DNA of 64,000 nt from Mycobacterium sp. OAS707. GTDB taxonomy: Bacteria; Actinomycetota; Actinomycetes; Mycobacteriales; Mycobacteriaceae. How positions within the stretch are numbered: position 1 is the first letter of the stretch; every line of letters starts with the position of its first letter. The position numbers were made by a program, and so were the translations under genes. Positions 25,698 to 34,216 of this stretch are shown here, one piece after another. Below the pieces are notes generated by a model. The model was not told the DNA's origin, made no database searches, and saw only the letters and a program-made list of their open reading frames with translations. Location of the stretch: contig NZ_JADBDS010000002.1 in NCBI RefSeq assembly GCF_014873705.1, positions 1,178,001 to 1,242,000 of the forward strand, given 5' to 3'.

Positions 25698-26465
25698 TCA
25701 GCGTTTCCGTCGCGCTTCGGCCTCGGGAGTGGCATGGGTGAGCACCTGGTTGCGGTTCTCGAGTTCCATGGCAGCGCCCGGGCCTGCCGCGTCGGTATTC
25801 ACCTGCAGGGCGCGCTTGGTCAGTTGCACGCCCAGCGGCGCCAATTCCGCTATCCCCGAAGCCAACTCCAGTGCCCGCTCGAGCAGGTGGTCGGGTTCGA
25901 CCAGTTCGCTGACCAGTCCCCGGCGGTCGGCCTCGGCTGCAGACACCGTCCGGCCGGTCAGCATCCAGTCGGCGGCGACACTCGTCCCGACGATCCGGGG
26001 CAGGTGATAACTCATGCCCATCTCGGCGCCCGACAGCCCGAGGAGAATCGCACCGTTACCGAAACTGGCCGCCGTCGAGCAGATCCTGATGTCGCAGGCC
26101 AGACACAGCGCGAATCCCGCGCCGACGCAGGGCCCGTTCACCGCGGCGATCACCGGCTGCGGCAGGTCCCAAATCGCCTGGGGCAGTGCGGCCATCGCCT
26201 CCTGGAACCGCAGCCTGTCGATCGCCGGATCAGACGCCTCCAACGGCACGGGTCCGAAGTTGCGCACGTCGATGCCCGAACAGAACCCACGTCCTGCACC
26301 CGTAAGCACGACGACGTGCACAGAGGCATCCGCACCGATGGTGGCCAAGGTCTCCGTGAGCTCGTCGCGCATGACCTCGTTGATCGCGTTGAGCGCAGCA
26401 GGCCGATTCAGTTGCAGGACAACGACACCGGGCCGCGGCCGGTCGAGGGCGAGGGTCTGCGTCAC
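25698..26465 (-). CDS. Crotonase-fold protein lacking both hydratase glutamates
   Basis: A 255-residue enoyl-CoA hydratase/isomerase-fold protein: oxyanion-hole segments GRGFCSGIDV (about 59-67) and GPCVGAGFAL (111-120), then LACDI. The two catalytic Glu of classical hydratases (rat Glu144 and Glu164) align with Ala119 (GFALCL) and Ala139 (NGAILLG), keeping the exact 20-residue spacing. It is therefore unlikely to be a normal hydratase; isomerase, hydrolase or C-C bond-cleaving roles occur in the fold. GTG 26463-26465 lies 5 bp after the preceding stop. Annotation by similarity alone would call it EchA. Confidence 0.85.
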   Translation of the reverse strand: MTQTLALDRPRPGVVVLQLNRPAALNAINEVMRDELTETLATIGADASVHVVVLTGAGRGFCSGIDVRNFGPVPLEASDPAIDRLRFQEAMAALPQAIWDLPQPVIAAVNGPCVGAGFALCLACDIRICSTAASFGNGAILLGLSGAEMGMSYHLPRIVGTSVAADWMLTGRTVSAAEADRRGLVSELVEPDHLLERALELASGIAELAPLGVQLTKRALQVNTDAAGPGAAMELENRNQVLTHATPEAEARRKR

Positions 26466-26470
26466 CGGTC

Positions 26471-27658
26471 TCAGCGCCGCGGCAGGCCGAGCACCTGGGT
26501 AGCGATGATGTTGCGCTGGATCTCGGATGTGCCGCCCGCGATCGTGCCGCCGAAGCTTCGCGCATAGCGCTCGAACCAGCTGACGAAGTAATGGTCGAGG
26601 TTCATGTGCGCGTAGGGCCCCGACGTCGAGGGATGGGTCAGCCCGTCCGGACCGGCAGCGGTCAGCGCATTTTCGAACGCCTGCCGTTCGGCTTCCGAAC
26701 CGAACAGCTTGAGCACCGAAACGGATGCGGTGTCCATCTCGCCGCGCGCCGCGCGCGCCAGAGCCGCCGAGCCCATCGCTCGCAGCGCCTGGTAGTCCAT
26801 GATCGTCGTGGCGTACTGATCGCGCTGGAGCGCAGTGCGGGGCCGGAAGTCGGCGATCATGTTGTCGATGCGGTCGGCGAAGCCCAGCCACATCATCGTG
26901 CGCTCGTGGCCGAGCGACCCGTTCGCGACACCCCAGCCGCCGTTGAGCGGGCCGACGAGGTTCTCGGCGGGCACCCGCGCGTCGGTGAAGAACACCTCGT
27001 TGAAGTCGAGGTTGTCCTGGCCGGTCATGTCGGCGAACGGCCGACACACCACGCCTGGGGTGTCGGTGGGGATGATCAGCGCGCTGATGCCCTTGTGCTT
27101 GGGGGCATCCGGGTCGGTGCGCACGAACGTGAGCAGGAAGTCGGCGTCGTGCGCGCCCGAGGTCCACACCTTCTGGCCGTTGACGACGAAGTGGTCGCCA
27201 TCCACATCAGAGACAAAATCCGCTCGGGTGCGCAGTGACGCCAGGTCGGAGCCGGCACTCGGCTCGCTCATGCCAAGCGACGCGGTCTTCTCGCCGCGCA
27301 GCACCGGCACCGCCCAGCGGTGCTTCTGCTCGTCGGAGCCGAACGAAAGCAGCGACGCCGCAATGATATTGACGCCCTGCGGGTTGAAGCTGTGGTAGAT
27401 CCGGCGCCGGCACAACTCGTCGAGGTGCACGAACTGCTGCAGCACGGTGGCGTTGCGCCCACCGAACTCCGGCGGTTGGGCAGGCAGCAGCCAGCCGTTG
27501 TCGAACAGCAACCGCTGCCAGTCGCGCGCCCATTGCGGCATGTGCGACACCGACTTCGGCCGCTCGAGCGTCTCGGCTTCCGACGGAACGTGCTCGTCGA
27601 GGAAGGCGGCGAACTCGGCGCGGAACTCCTCGACGTCGGAATCAAAAGTCAGCTGCAC
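26471..27658 (-). CDS. Acyl-CoA dehydrogenase, larger subunit of a likely heteromeric pair
   Basis: A 395-residue FadE-type protein with the FAD/substrate motifs LGMSEPSAGSDLA, GQKVWTSGAHDAD and the C-terminal GGTSEIQRNIIA. GTG 27656-27658 has GGAGGA upstream and overlaps the partner gene at 27642 by 17 bp. Adjacent long plus short FadE genes are the pattern of mycobacterial heterotetrameric dehydrogenases acting on steroid-like side chains. A close paralogue is at 55898-57073 (same GGTSEIQRNIIA and HCFNPQG/HSFNPQG blocks). Confidence 0.92.
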   Translation of the reverse strand: MQLTFDSDVEEFRAEFAAFLDEHVPSEAETLERPKSVSHMPQWARDWQRLLFDNGWLLPAQPPEFGGRNATVLQQFVHLDELCRRRIYHSFNPQGVNIIAASLLSFGSDEQKHRWAVPVLRGEKTASLGMSEPSAGSDLASLRTRADFVSDVDGDHFVVNGQKVWTSGAHDADFLLTFVRTDPDAPKHKGISALIIPTDTPGVVCRPFADMTGQDNLDFNEVFFTDARVPAENLVGPLNGGWGVANGSLGHERTMMWLGFADRIDNMIADFRPRTALQRDQYATTIMDYQALRAMGSAALARAARGEMDTASVSVLKLFGSEAERQAFENALTAAGPDGLTHPSTSGPYAHMNLDHYFVSWFERYARSFGGTIAGGTSEIQRNIIATQVLGLPRR

Positions 27659-28640
27659 GATATTCCTCCGCAATGATCGCGCGATGCTCGGCAGCGCCGC
27701 CGAGCAGCAGTTCACCGGCCTTGGCGCGCTTGAGGGCGAACTGCAGGTCGTTCTCCCAGGTGAAGCCCATCGCGCCGAACAGCTGCAGGCCGTGCCGGAA
27801 CACCAGGGCTTGGCACTCTCCCGCGGCGGCCTTGGCCATCGCCGCCGCCAATCGTCGGCGCGGATCATCGGCCGAAATGGTCAGTGCCGCAAAGTAAGAC
27901 AACGCGCGGGCCCGCTCGGTCGCGACGTGCATGTCGACGGCCTTGTGCTGGACCGCCTGAAAGGATCCGATCGCCACCCCGAACTGCTGGCGCTGCTTGA
28001 CGTGCTCGAGCACCAAATCCAGGATGCGCTGGCATGCGCCGACGGTGGAGATGGCCATGGCGGCGAGTGCCACGTGGCGGGCCTTCTCGGGATCGACGTG
28101 CACGCGGTCGCTGTCGGCAACGCGCACGCCTGCGAAGGTGACCTCGGCGATGTGCAGCACCGGATCGAACACCGGGCTGCGTCGGGACGCCACCACGGAT
28201 GCGTCGACGACGAACACCCCAGCGGCAGTGACTACCGCGAGTCGCTCGGCGCGGTCACCGTCGAGTACGTGATGCGCAGTGCCGTCGAGCACCCAACCCT
28301 CCGCGTCCCGGCGGGCCGTCACCCCGCTGTAGATCGCCGCGCCCGCCTGCTGCGGGTCGAAACGGTCCCCGGCCAGCGGGGCGAACTGCGTCAGCGTCGC
28401 GAGATAGGGCGTCGGGTCGGTGGCGCGGCCGAGCTCCTCGAGCACGATCGCCAACTCGACCGAGTTCTCCGGGTCGGTCAGCTCCGTCCAGCCGGCGTCG
28501 ATGTAGGTCTGCCACAGCGGGGCCGGGTCTACGCCGTTCTCGGCGATGGATCGCACCAGCGACGCGGGGCACTGCTTGGCTACGGCGTCGCGGACGGTCT
28601 CCTGCCACAGCCGCTGATCGGCATCGAACTCCAGTAACAC
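27642..28640 (-). CDS. Acyl-CoA dehydrogenase, smaller subunit of a likely heteromeric pair
   Basis: A 332-residue FadE-type protein starting with GTG. It keeps the C-terminal helical domain (QRQQFGVAIGSFQAVQHKAVDMH and FGAMGFTWENDLQ) but the middle beta domain is reduced and it has no GGTSEIQR segment, as expected for the partner subunit in an alpha2beta2 enzyme. First gene of a minus-strand set (this gene, 26471, 25698, 24387, 23618). A perfect GAGAA-N5-TTCTC site is 43 bp upstream. Confidence 0.9.
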   Translation of the reverse strand: MLLEFDADQRLWQETVRDAVAKQCPASLVRSIAENGVDPAPLWQTYIDAGWTELTDPENSVELAIVLEELGRATDPTPYLATLTQFAPLAGDRFDPQQAGAAIYSGVTARRDAEGWVLDGTAHHVLDGDRAERLAVVTAAGVFVVDASVVASRRSPVFDPVLHIAEVTFAGVRVADSDRVHVDPEKARHVALAAMAISTVGACQRILDLVLEHVKQRQQFGVAIGSFQAVQHKAVDMHVATERARALSYFAALTISADDPRRRLAAAMAKAAAGECQALVFRHGLQLFGAMGFTWENDLQFALKRAKAGELLLGGAAEHRAIIAEEYRAADF

Positions 28641-28682
28641 CCAAGCCTCCCGGGGACCTCGTCACACGCAGCGCGTCGGGAC

Positions 28683-28697
28683 GAGAATAACATTCTC
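28683..28697. promoter_or_regulatory. GAGAA-N5-TTCTC operator upstream of the acyl-CoA dehydrogenase operon
   Basis: GAGAATAACATTCTC is a perfect copy of the inverted repeat, 43 bp upstream of the 28640 start. The rest of the 277-bp divergent gap holds a second site at 28806-28820 and a lone half-site (TTCTC near 28715); I see no open frame or RNA in it. Confidence 0.65.
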
Positions 28698-28805
28698 CTT
28701 AGATGCTGTAAGCGTTCTCTGTATTCGACTACCGCATTTCGCCCGCTGACCGCCGTGCGATTGACCAGCACACACTCTGACCTGGGCGAAGGTAAGCGAT
28801 TCGCT

Positions 28806-28846
28806 GAGAACTAGATTCTTGCTATTGAAGAACAACGCTTTACACT
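28806..28846 (+). promoter_or_regulatory. Operator and possible promoter of the 28918 operon
   Basis: GAGAACTAGATTCTT (28806-28820) matches GAGAA-N5-TTCTC with one mismatch. Its right arm overlaps a candidate -35 (TTGCTA, 28819-28824), followed after 16 bp by TACACT (28841-28846) as -10. The geometry suits a repressor that hides the -35 box. It lies about 98 bp before the first gene. Confidence 0.5.
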
Positions 28847-28917
28847 AGGTACATCCGGCGCGCTCCGCGCAGCGCTCGAACGCGCTCGCGTCGGCCGGAT
28901 GACATCGGAGGACACCT

Positions 28918-30018
28918 TTGGCGATGCAGATACAAGACGGGACCGCGGCTGGCTTCAAGACGCCCGTCATCGATGCCAGCGTGCACATCTTCAGTAAGTC
29001 GAACAAGGATCTGCGCAGCTTCCTTCGCGAGCCGTTCAAGAGCCGCGGGTTCCCCGACTACGAGATGGACTGGTACGGCGCGCCGGGCGGCGAGTACGCC
29101 CCTAACACCGAGGGGGATCGCCGCTATCCCGGATCGGACCCCGAGTTCGTCGGCGGGCAATTGTTCACCGAGCGCGGCGTCGACATCGCGATCCTGCACC
29201 CGATGACGCGCGGCATCATGCCCGACCGCCATCTGGGCACCGCCATCGCGGCGGCGCACAACGAGCTGATGGTCTCGCGCTGGCTCGAGGACAACCCCTA
29301 CGCCGACCGGTTCCGGGGCACCATCCGGGTCAATCCCGACGACGTCGCAGGCGCTTTGCGCGAGATCGCCAAGTACAAGGACCATCCGCGGGTGGTTCAG
29401 ATCGGCGTTCCACTGCAGTCCCGTGAGCTGTACGGCAAGCCGCAGTACTGGCCGCTGTGGGAAGCGGCCGCCGACGCGGGCCTGCCGGTGTCGGTGCACA
29501 TCGAAGTGGGCGCGGGCGTGTCCTTCGCGCCGACGCCGTCGGGCGTCCCGAGGACATATGAGAACTACGTCAGCTTCATGGCGCTGAATTACCTGTATCA
29601 CCTGATGAACCTGATCGTCGAAGGCGTATTCGAAAAGATGCCCACGTTGAAGTTCGTGTGGGCCGACGGAGCCGCTGACCTGTTGACGCCGTTCATGTGG
29701 CGGATGGACTGCTTCGGGCGACCTCATCTCGAACAGACGCCATGGGCGCCGAAAATGCCGAGCGACTATCTGCCAGGCCACACCTACTTCGTCCAGGGCG
29801 CCATGGACGGCCCGGGAGACACCGAGTTCGCAGGCGAGTGGTTCGGCTTCACCGGTAAGGACGACATGGTCATGTACGGGTCGAGCTATCCGCACTGGCA
29901 GCTCAATGAGTTGAAGGTGCCCGCCTCGTACACCGAGGACCAACGCGACAAGTTGTGCTGGCGAAACGCCGCTGAGCTCTACGGCATAGACGTCGCGGCC
30001 GGCGTGAGCGCACAGTAG
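28918..30018 (+). CDS. Amidohydrolase-2 family protein with altered metal motifs
   Basis: A 366-residue protein of the amidohydrolase family that includes ACMSD-like decarboxylases and hydrolases. The N-terminal motif is DASVHIF (residues 19-25), so the second His of HxH is Phe; the C-terminal motif is GSSYPHW where the paralogue downstream has SSDYPHW, so the usual Asp ligand is missing too. It may bind no metal or a different one. TTG 28918 is the better start (GGAGG 6 bp upstream); ATG 28924 is the alternative. First gene of the plus-strand operon. Confidence 0.85.
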   Translation: MAMQIQDGTAAGFKTPVIDASVHIFSKSNKDLRSFLREPFKSRGFPDYEMDWYGAPGGEYAPNTEGDRRYPGSDPEFVGGQLFTERGVDIAILHPMTRGIMPDRHLGTAIAAAHNELMVSRWLEDNPYADRFRGTIRVNPDDVAGALREIAKYKDHPRVVQIGVPLQSRELYGKPQYWPLWEAAADAGLPVSVHIEVGAGVSFAPTPSGVPRTYENYVSFMALNYLYHLMNLIVEGVFEKMPTLKFVWADGAADLLTPFMWRMDCFGRPHLEQTPWAPKMPSDYLPGHTYFVQGAMDGPGDTEFAGEWFGFTGKDDMVMYGSSYPHWQLNELKVPASYTEDQRDKLCWRNAAELYGIDVAAGVSAQ

Positions 30019-30035
30019 GAGATAGGGAGGCCACG

Positions 30036-31178
30036 ATGACGGTCACAGTGACAGAGCGCAAGCCGGCGACGGAACGCATCGCCGTTCGCTGCGTCGACTC
30101 CGACGTGCATCCGGTGCCCAAGAGCGGGGTCCTGGCGCAATACATACCGGAACCGTGGCGCAGCAAGTATTTCCTGCCGCGCAGGATCGGCGACCAGATC
30201 TACTACGACGCACCGGATTACGCGCATGCCTACGCGATGCGCACGGACACCTTCCCGAGCGACGGTGAATTCGCGGGCAGCGACCCCGATCTGGCGTTCA
30301 AACAGCTGATCATGGAGGCGGGCGCAGACATCGCGATCCTCGAGCCGGCCGCCTACCCCGCGCGCTTCCCCGAGGTGAATCACGCGATGAGCTGCGCGCT
30401 CAACGACTGGCAGGCCAACCACTGGCTCGACAGCCACAACAACTGGCACGAGCGCTGGCGTGGTTCGATCTGCGTGGCGATCGAGGCTCCCGACGACGCC
30501 GCCCGTGAGATCGATCGGTGGGCCGGGCATCCCTACATGGGCCAAATCCTGATCAAGGCCGAACCGCGACCCGCGTGGGGCGATCCGAAGTACAACCCGA
30601 TCTGGGAAGCCGCCACCAAAAATGACATCACCGTGAGCTGCCACCTCTCGCGCAGCCATCATGAGGAGCTGCCGATCCCCCCGGTCGGGTTCCCGAGTTA
30701 CAACCACGATTTCATGGTCACGTACTCGCTGCTGGCCGCGAACCAGGTCATGAGCATGGTCTTCGACGGCCTCTTCGACCGCTTCCCGACATTGCGAATC
30801 GTGTTGGTGGAGCACGCGTTTACCTGGATCCTGCCGCTGATGTGGCGAATGGACGCGATCTACGAGGCTCGCAAGTCCTGGCTGGACATCAAGCGCAAGC
30901 CGTCGGAATACGTCAAGGACCACATCAAGTTCACCACCCAGCCGCTGGACTATCCGGAGAACAAGACCGAGCTGACGCGCGCATTCGAGTGGATGGAGTG
31001 CGAAAAGATCCTGCTCTTCTCCTCGGACTATCCGCACTGGACGTTCGACGACCCGCGGTGGCTGGTCAAGCACCTGCCCGAGCATGCAAGGGAGGCCGTG
31101 ATGTTCCGCAACGGCATCGCGACCTATCACCTGCCTGAGACGGTGCCTGCCCTCGAGGGTCAGGTCCGGGTGTTCTGA
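30036..31178 (+). CDS. Amidohydrolase-2 family protein
   Basis: A 380-residue paralogue of the preceding protein. It has DSDVHPVP near residues 21-28, a mid-protein SCHLSRSHHEE segment and FSSDYPHW near the end, so the Asp is kept here. Family members act as metal-dependent decarboxylases or hydrolases on cyclic acids. It follows the first copy by 17 bp with AGGGAGG upstream; the two may form a heteromer. Next gene, a Rieske ferredoxin, starts 1 bp later. Confidence 0.87.
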   Translation: MTVTVTERKPATERIAVRCVDSDVHPVPKSGVLAQYIPEPWRSKYFLPRRIGDQIYYDAPDYAHAYAMRTDTFPSDGEFAGSDPDLAFKQLIMEAGADIAILEPAAYPARFPEVNHAMSCALNDWQANHWLDSHNNWHERWRGSICVAIEAPDDAAREIDRWAGHPYMGQILIKAEPRPAWGDPKYNPIWEAATKNDITVSCHLSRSHHEELPIPPVGFPSYNHDFMVTYSLLAANQVMSMVFDGLFDRFPTLRIVLVEHAFTWILPLMWRMDAIYEARKSWLDIKRKPSEYVKDHIKFTTQPLDYPENKTELTRAFEWMECEKILLFSSDYPHWTFDDPRWLVKHLPEHAREAVMFRNGIATYHLPETVPALEGQVRVF

Positions 31179-31179
31179 G

Positions 31180-31572
31180 TTGGCTGACACGGAGAAAACG
31201 CCTCGGCTGGCGCAGGGGCGTGAGCATGTCGTCGCCACGGTGGACGAGATCCCGCCTGGCACACACAAACTCGTCCCGATCGGGCGCCACGGGGTCGGGG
31301 TCTACAACGTCAACGGCACGTTCTACGCGATCGCCAACTACTGCCCACACGAGGGCGGACCGTTGTGCTCGGGCCGTGCACGTGGTCGCACCGTCGTGGA
31401 CGACAGCGTGCCGGGCGACGCGGTGATGGTGCGCGACCTCGAGTTCATCTACTGCCCGTGGCACCAATGGGGTTTCGAGCTCGCGACGGGCACCACCGCG
31501 GTCAAACCCGAGTGGAGCATCCGAACATACCCCGTTCGTGTAGTCGGTAAGGACGTGTTGGTGCAGGCATGA
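31180..31572 (+). CDS. Rieske-type [2Fe-2S] ferredoxin
   Basis: A 130-residue single-domain Rieske protein: Cys55-Pro-His57 and Cys92-Pro-Trp-His95 bind the cluster. TTG 31180 starts one base after the previous stop. It could feed an oxygenase, or serve one of the amidohydrolase partners as in some aldolase/hydratase clusters; no oxygenase alpha subunit is next to it. The two oxygenase alpha subunits in the window lie at 43363 and 47782. Confidence 0.92.
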   Translation: MADTEKTPRLAQGREHVVATVDEIPPGTHKLVPIGRHGVGVYNVNGTFYAIANYCPHEGGPLCSGRARGRTVVDDSVPGDAVMVRDLEFIYCPWHQWGFELATGTTAVKPEWSIRTYPVRVVGKDVLVQA

Positions 31573-32441
31573 CCGAACAATCAATTGAGATCAACGGTGG
31601 CAACGTCGTCTACGAAATCCTCGGCGACGAAGGTGATTACCTCGTCCTGACGCCAGGCGGCCGCTTCAGCAAGGACATCCCCGGTTTGCGGCCACTGGCG
31701 GAGGAACTGGTCAAGGGCGGCTATCGCGTGCTGCTGTGGGACCGGCCCAACTGCGGCAAGTCCGACGTGCAGTTCTACGGTCAGTCCGAATCCCATATGC
31801 GCGCGGAAACGCTGCACACGTTGATCACCAAACTCGACATCGGGCCATGCATACTGGCGGGCGGTTCGGGCGGCGCACGGGATTCGATGCTGACGATCAT
31901 GTTGTACCCGGACATCGCCACCAAGCTCGTCGTGTGGAACATCGTCGGCGGCGTGTACGGCACCTTCGTGCTCGGCGCGCACTACATCACGCCGAACATC
32001 CGACCGGTCCTCACGATGGGGATGGAAGGCCTGCTGCACCTGAAGGAATGGAAAGAGCGCATCGCCGAGAATCCGGCCAACGAAGCGCGGATACTGTCAT
32101 TCGATCCCGACGAGTTCGTCAAGGTGATGATGCGCTGGCTGAACGCATTCGTGTCCAAGCCCGGCCAGACCATTCCCGGTGTCGACGACGGGATGTTCGA
32201 CAACATCAAGGTGCCCACGCTGATCATCCGCGGCGGTGAGAACGACTATGACCACCCGAAGCGGACGTCGCTCGAGGTGAGCTGTCTGATAAAGGGTTCC
32301 GAACTGATCGACCCGCCGTGGCCGGAGGACGCCTGGGAGCAGGCGGCGAAGGACAACGCGTTGGGAAAGGTCAAGCACTTCAACATGTTCGACACCTGGG
32401 TGCAGGCTGCCCCCGCGATCCTGAAGTTCCTGGACGGCTAG
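31569..32441 (+). CDS. Alpha/beta-hydrolase
   Basis: A 290-residue alpha/beta-hydrolase with oxyanion region TPGGRFS and nucleophile Ser100 in GGSGGA (in place of the more usual GHSxG). The acid (DYDHP region) and a late His (KVKHFN) are plausible triad members. It starts with ATG overlapping the Rieske gene by 4 bp. Meta-cleavage-type or ester hydrolysis of a ring-opened intermediate is a reasonable guess from context. Confidence 0.88.
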   Translation: MTEQSIEINGGNVVYEILGDEGDYLVLTPGGRFSKDIPGLRPLAEELVKGGYRVLLWDRPNCGKSDVQFYGQSESHMRAETLHTLITKLDIGPCILAGGSGGARDSMLTIMLYPDIATKLVVWNIVGGVYGTFVLGAHYITPNIRPVLTMGMEGLLHLKEWKERIAENPANEARILSFDPDEFVKVMMRWLNAFVSKPGQTIPGVDDGMFDNIKVPTLIIRGGENDYDHPKRTSLEVSCLIKGSELIDPPWPEDAWEQAAKDNALGKVKHFNMFDTWVQAAPAILKFLDG

Positions 32442-32917
32442 CGAGTGCGAATGTGTACCTCGCAGTTGAGCGACGCTTCGAGCGCCGTGTGCACGCGACT
32501 TTCGGGCACACGCTCCAGGTCTGCTTTGCGCAGCGTCACGTGTACGACGTCCCAGCCATCGTCCCCCGGCACTCGGTCGATCTCTCCGGTCAGCCCCAAG
32601 CCGGCCAGCACGCCGTACGCGTCGTCGTCCGTGCCGCGGCTGATGTACGTGACCACTCCCGGTACCGGTGTGGTGCCGAATGCGTTGGCGCACAATTGGA
32701 CCGCGCGCCGTTCGAGCTCGACTGGGTCGTCGCCGGCGATCAGCAGTTCGACCTCACGTCGTTGCGGCGGAAGATCGGCGAGATCGTTCTCTACCACCTC
32801 GAAGCCCGCCGGCCCCGCCAACTCGCGCAGGCGCGCCATGCCATTGCGTAATTGCGCGGGCGCCAGCTCACCGGCTCGGTCCACACCGATGCGCACCACC
32901 GCGGTCCTCACGTCCAT
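32438..32917 (-). CDS. Protein of unknown function
   Basis: A 159-residue soluble protein, the only minus-strand gene in a 12-kb plus-strand block; it overlaps the hydrolase stop by 4 bp. ATG 32915-32917 is preferred over an upstream GTG. Alternating charged helices and beta segments (VRTAVVRIGVDRAG, REVELLIAGDDPVELERRAVQLC) with a late Cys; no catalytic motif I recognise. It is divergent from the NuoF-like gene with a 30-bp gap, so the two may share control. Confidence 0.65.
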   Translation of the reverse strand: MDVRTAVVRIGVDRAGELAPAQLRNGMARLRELAGPAGFEVVENDLADLPPQRREVELLIAGDDPVELERRAVQLCANAFGTTPVPGVVTYISRGTDDDAYGVLAGLGLTGEIDRVPGDDGWDVVHVTLRKADLERVPESRVHTALEASLNCEVHIRTR

Positions 32918-32947
32918 CAGCCTATCCACGGGCAGGAAGGACGTCCC

Positions 32948-34216
32948 ATGACCTCCACCACGACCGAACTCATCGTCGCGGCATGGCCCGACTCTGAACC
33001 GCGACTGCTGCAGTCGTCGCCTGAGAGCGCCTATCTGCCCCTCGATGACGCCGATGCACTGATGGAGCAGGTCGACCTGTCAGGGCTGCTGGGCCGCGGC
33101 GGCGCCGCCTTCCCGCTCGGCACCAAGCTGCACACGGTGCGCGACGCCGGTCGCCAAGGCTCCGAGACAGTCGTGGTCGCCAACGGCGAAGAGGGCGAGC
33201 CCGCCTCGGTCAAGGACCGATGGCTGCTGCGCAACAGGCCGCATCTGGTGCTCGACGGGCTCCGGTTGGCCACCGCAATGGTCGGCGCGTCGCGCGCGTA
33301 CGTGTACGTCTCGGATTCGCAGTCGGCCACCGCGGTGACATCGGCGCTGGGTGAGTTGAAGCCAGAGACGTTCGGCGCGACCCGCGTCAGTGTTGTGACC
33401 GTCGAACCGACCTATGTGGCTGGCGAGGAGACGGCCGCGGTGCGCCGCATCAACGGAGGGCCCGCGAAACCCACCGACAAACCGCCTCGTCCGTTCGAGG
33501 AAGGGGTGCTGGGCCTGCCGACTATGGTCAGCAATGTCGAGACGCTGGCCAACCTGCCGTACATCCACGAGCACGGCGCGCAGGCGTTCCGCGCCGTTGG
33601 GACGCCGATGTCCCCTGGCACGTTTTTGGCCACCATCACCGGCGCGGGGCGGCCTGCGACGCTGTACGAGATTCCGCACGGCGCAGCGTTTTCCGATCTG
33701 CTGAAGGTGCACGGCCTGCCTGCCGAGTCGGTCCGCGGAGCCTTGATGGGCGGCTATTTCGCGGGGTTGCTCAACACCGACATTCTCGAGGCGACACTCG
33801 ACCACGAGACGATCCGCCGACTCGGCAGCGGCCTTGGCTGCGGTGCGATCTCGATCCTGACCGACGACTGCCCCGTCGCCGTCGCCGCGTCCGTGATGTC
33901 GTACTTCGACCGTGAGAACGCGGGGCAGTGCGGATCGTGCTTCAACGGCACCGCGGCGATGGCCGCTGTCACATCGGCGCTGCGCGACGGCGTGGCAACA
34001 GATGAGGATTTGGCCCGCCTCGAGCGATGGTCGGTGGTGCTGCGCGGACGCGGCGCATGCGGCACCCTCGACGGCGCCACCAACGTCGCGGCGAGCCTGC
34101 TGCGGCAGTTCCCGCAACTGGTTTCCCAACACCTCGCCGACGACTGTGCGACCTGCCGCACTGCAGTCTTCGACGCCGTACGACCCTACGAAGTGGAGGC
34201 GGTGTCTCAATCATGA
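32948..34216 (+). CDS. NuoF-like NADH-binding flavoprotein, probable ferredoxin reductase
   Basis: A 422-residue relative of the 51-kDa NADH dehydrogenase subunit: FMN/NADH loops GRGGAAFPLGTK (49-60) and NGEEGEPASVKDR (79-91). The Fe-S region is altered: Cys328-x2-Cys331 then Phe-Asn-Gly where the third Cys of CxxCxxC should be, with Cys371 later and a Cys400/Cys403 pair near the end. ATG 32948 follows GGAAGG. It overlaps the next gene, a small ferredoxin, by 4 bp, so the two likely pass electrons from NADH to the P450s. Confidence 0.85.
   Translation: MTSTTTELIVAAWPDSEPRLLQSSPESAYLPLDDADALMEQVDLSGLLGRGGAAFPLGTKLHTVRDAGRQGSETVVVANGEEGEPASVKDRWLLRNRPHLVLDGLRLATAMVGASRAYVYVSDSQSATAVTSALGELKPETFGATRVSVVTVEPTYVAGEETAAVRRINGGPAKPTDKPPRPFEEGVLGLPTMVSNVETLANLPYIHEHGAQAFRAVGTPMSPGTFLATITGAGRPATLYEIPHGAAFSDLLKVHGLPAESVRGALMGGYFAGLLNTDILEATLDHETIRRLGSGLGCGAISILTDDCPVAVAASVMSYFDRENAGQCGSCFNGTAAMAAVTSALRDGVATDEDLARLERWSVVLRGRGACGTLDGATNVAASLLRQFPQLVSQHLADDCATCRTAVFDAVRPYEVEAVSQS

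Noticed and set aside
18428..28820. Identity of the GAGAA motif with the cholesterol regulators KstR or KstR2
   Set aside because: KstR sites centre on AAC-N2-GTT and KstR2 sites on CAAG-N2-CTTG type dyads as I know them; GAGAA-N5-TTCTC fits neither.
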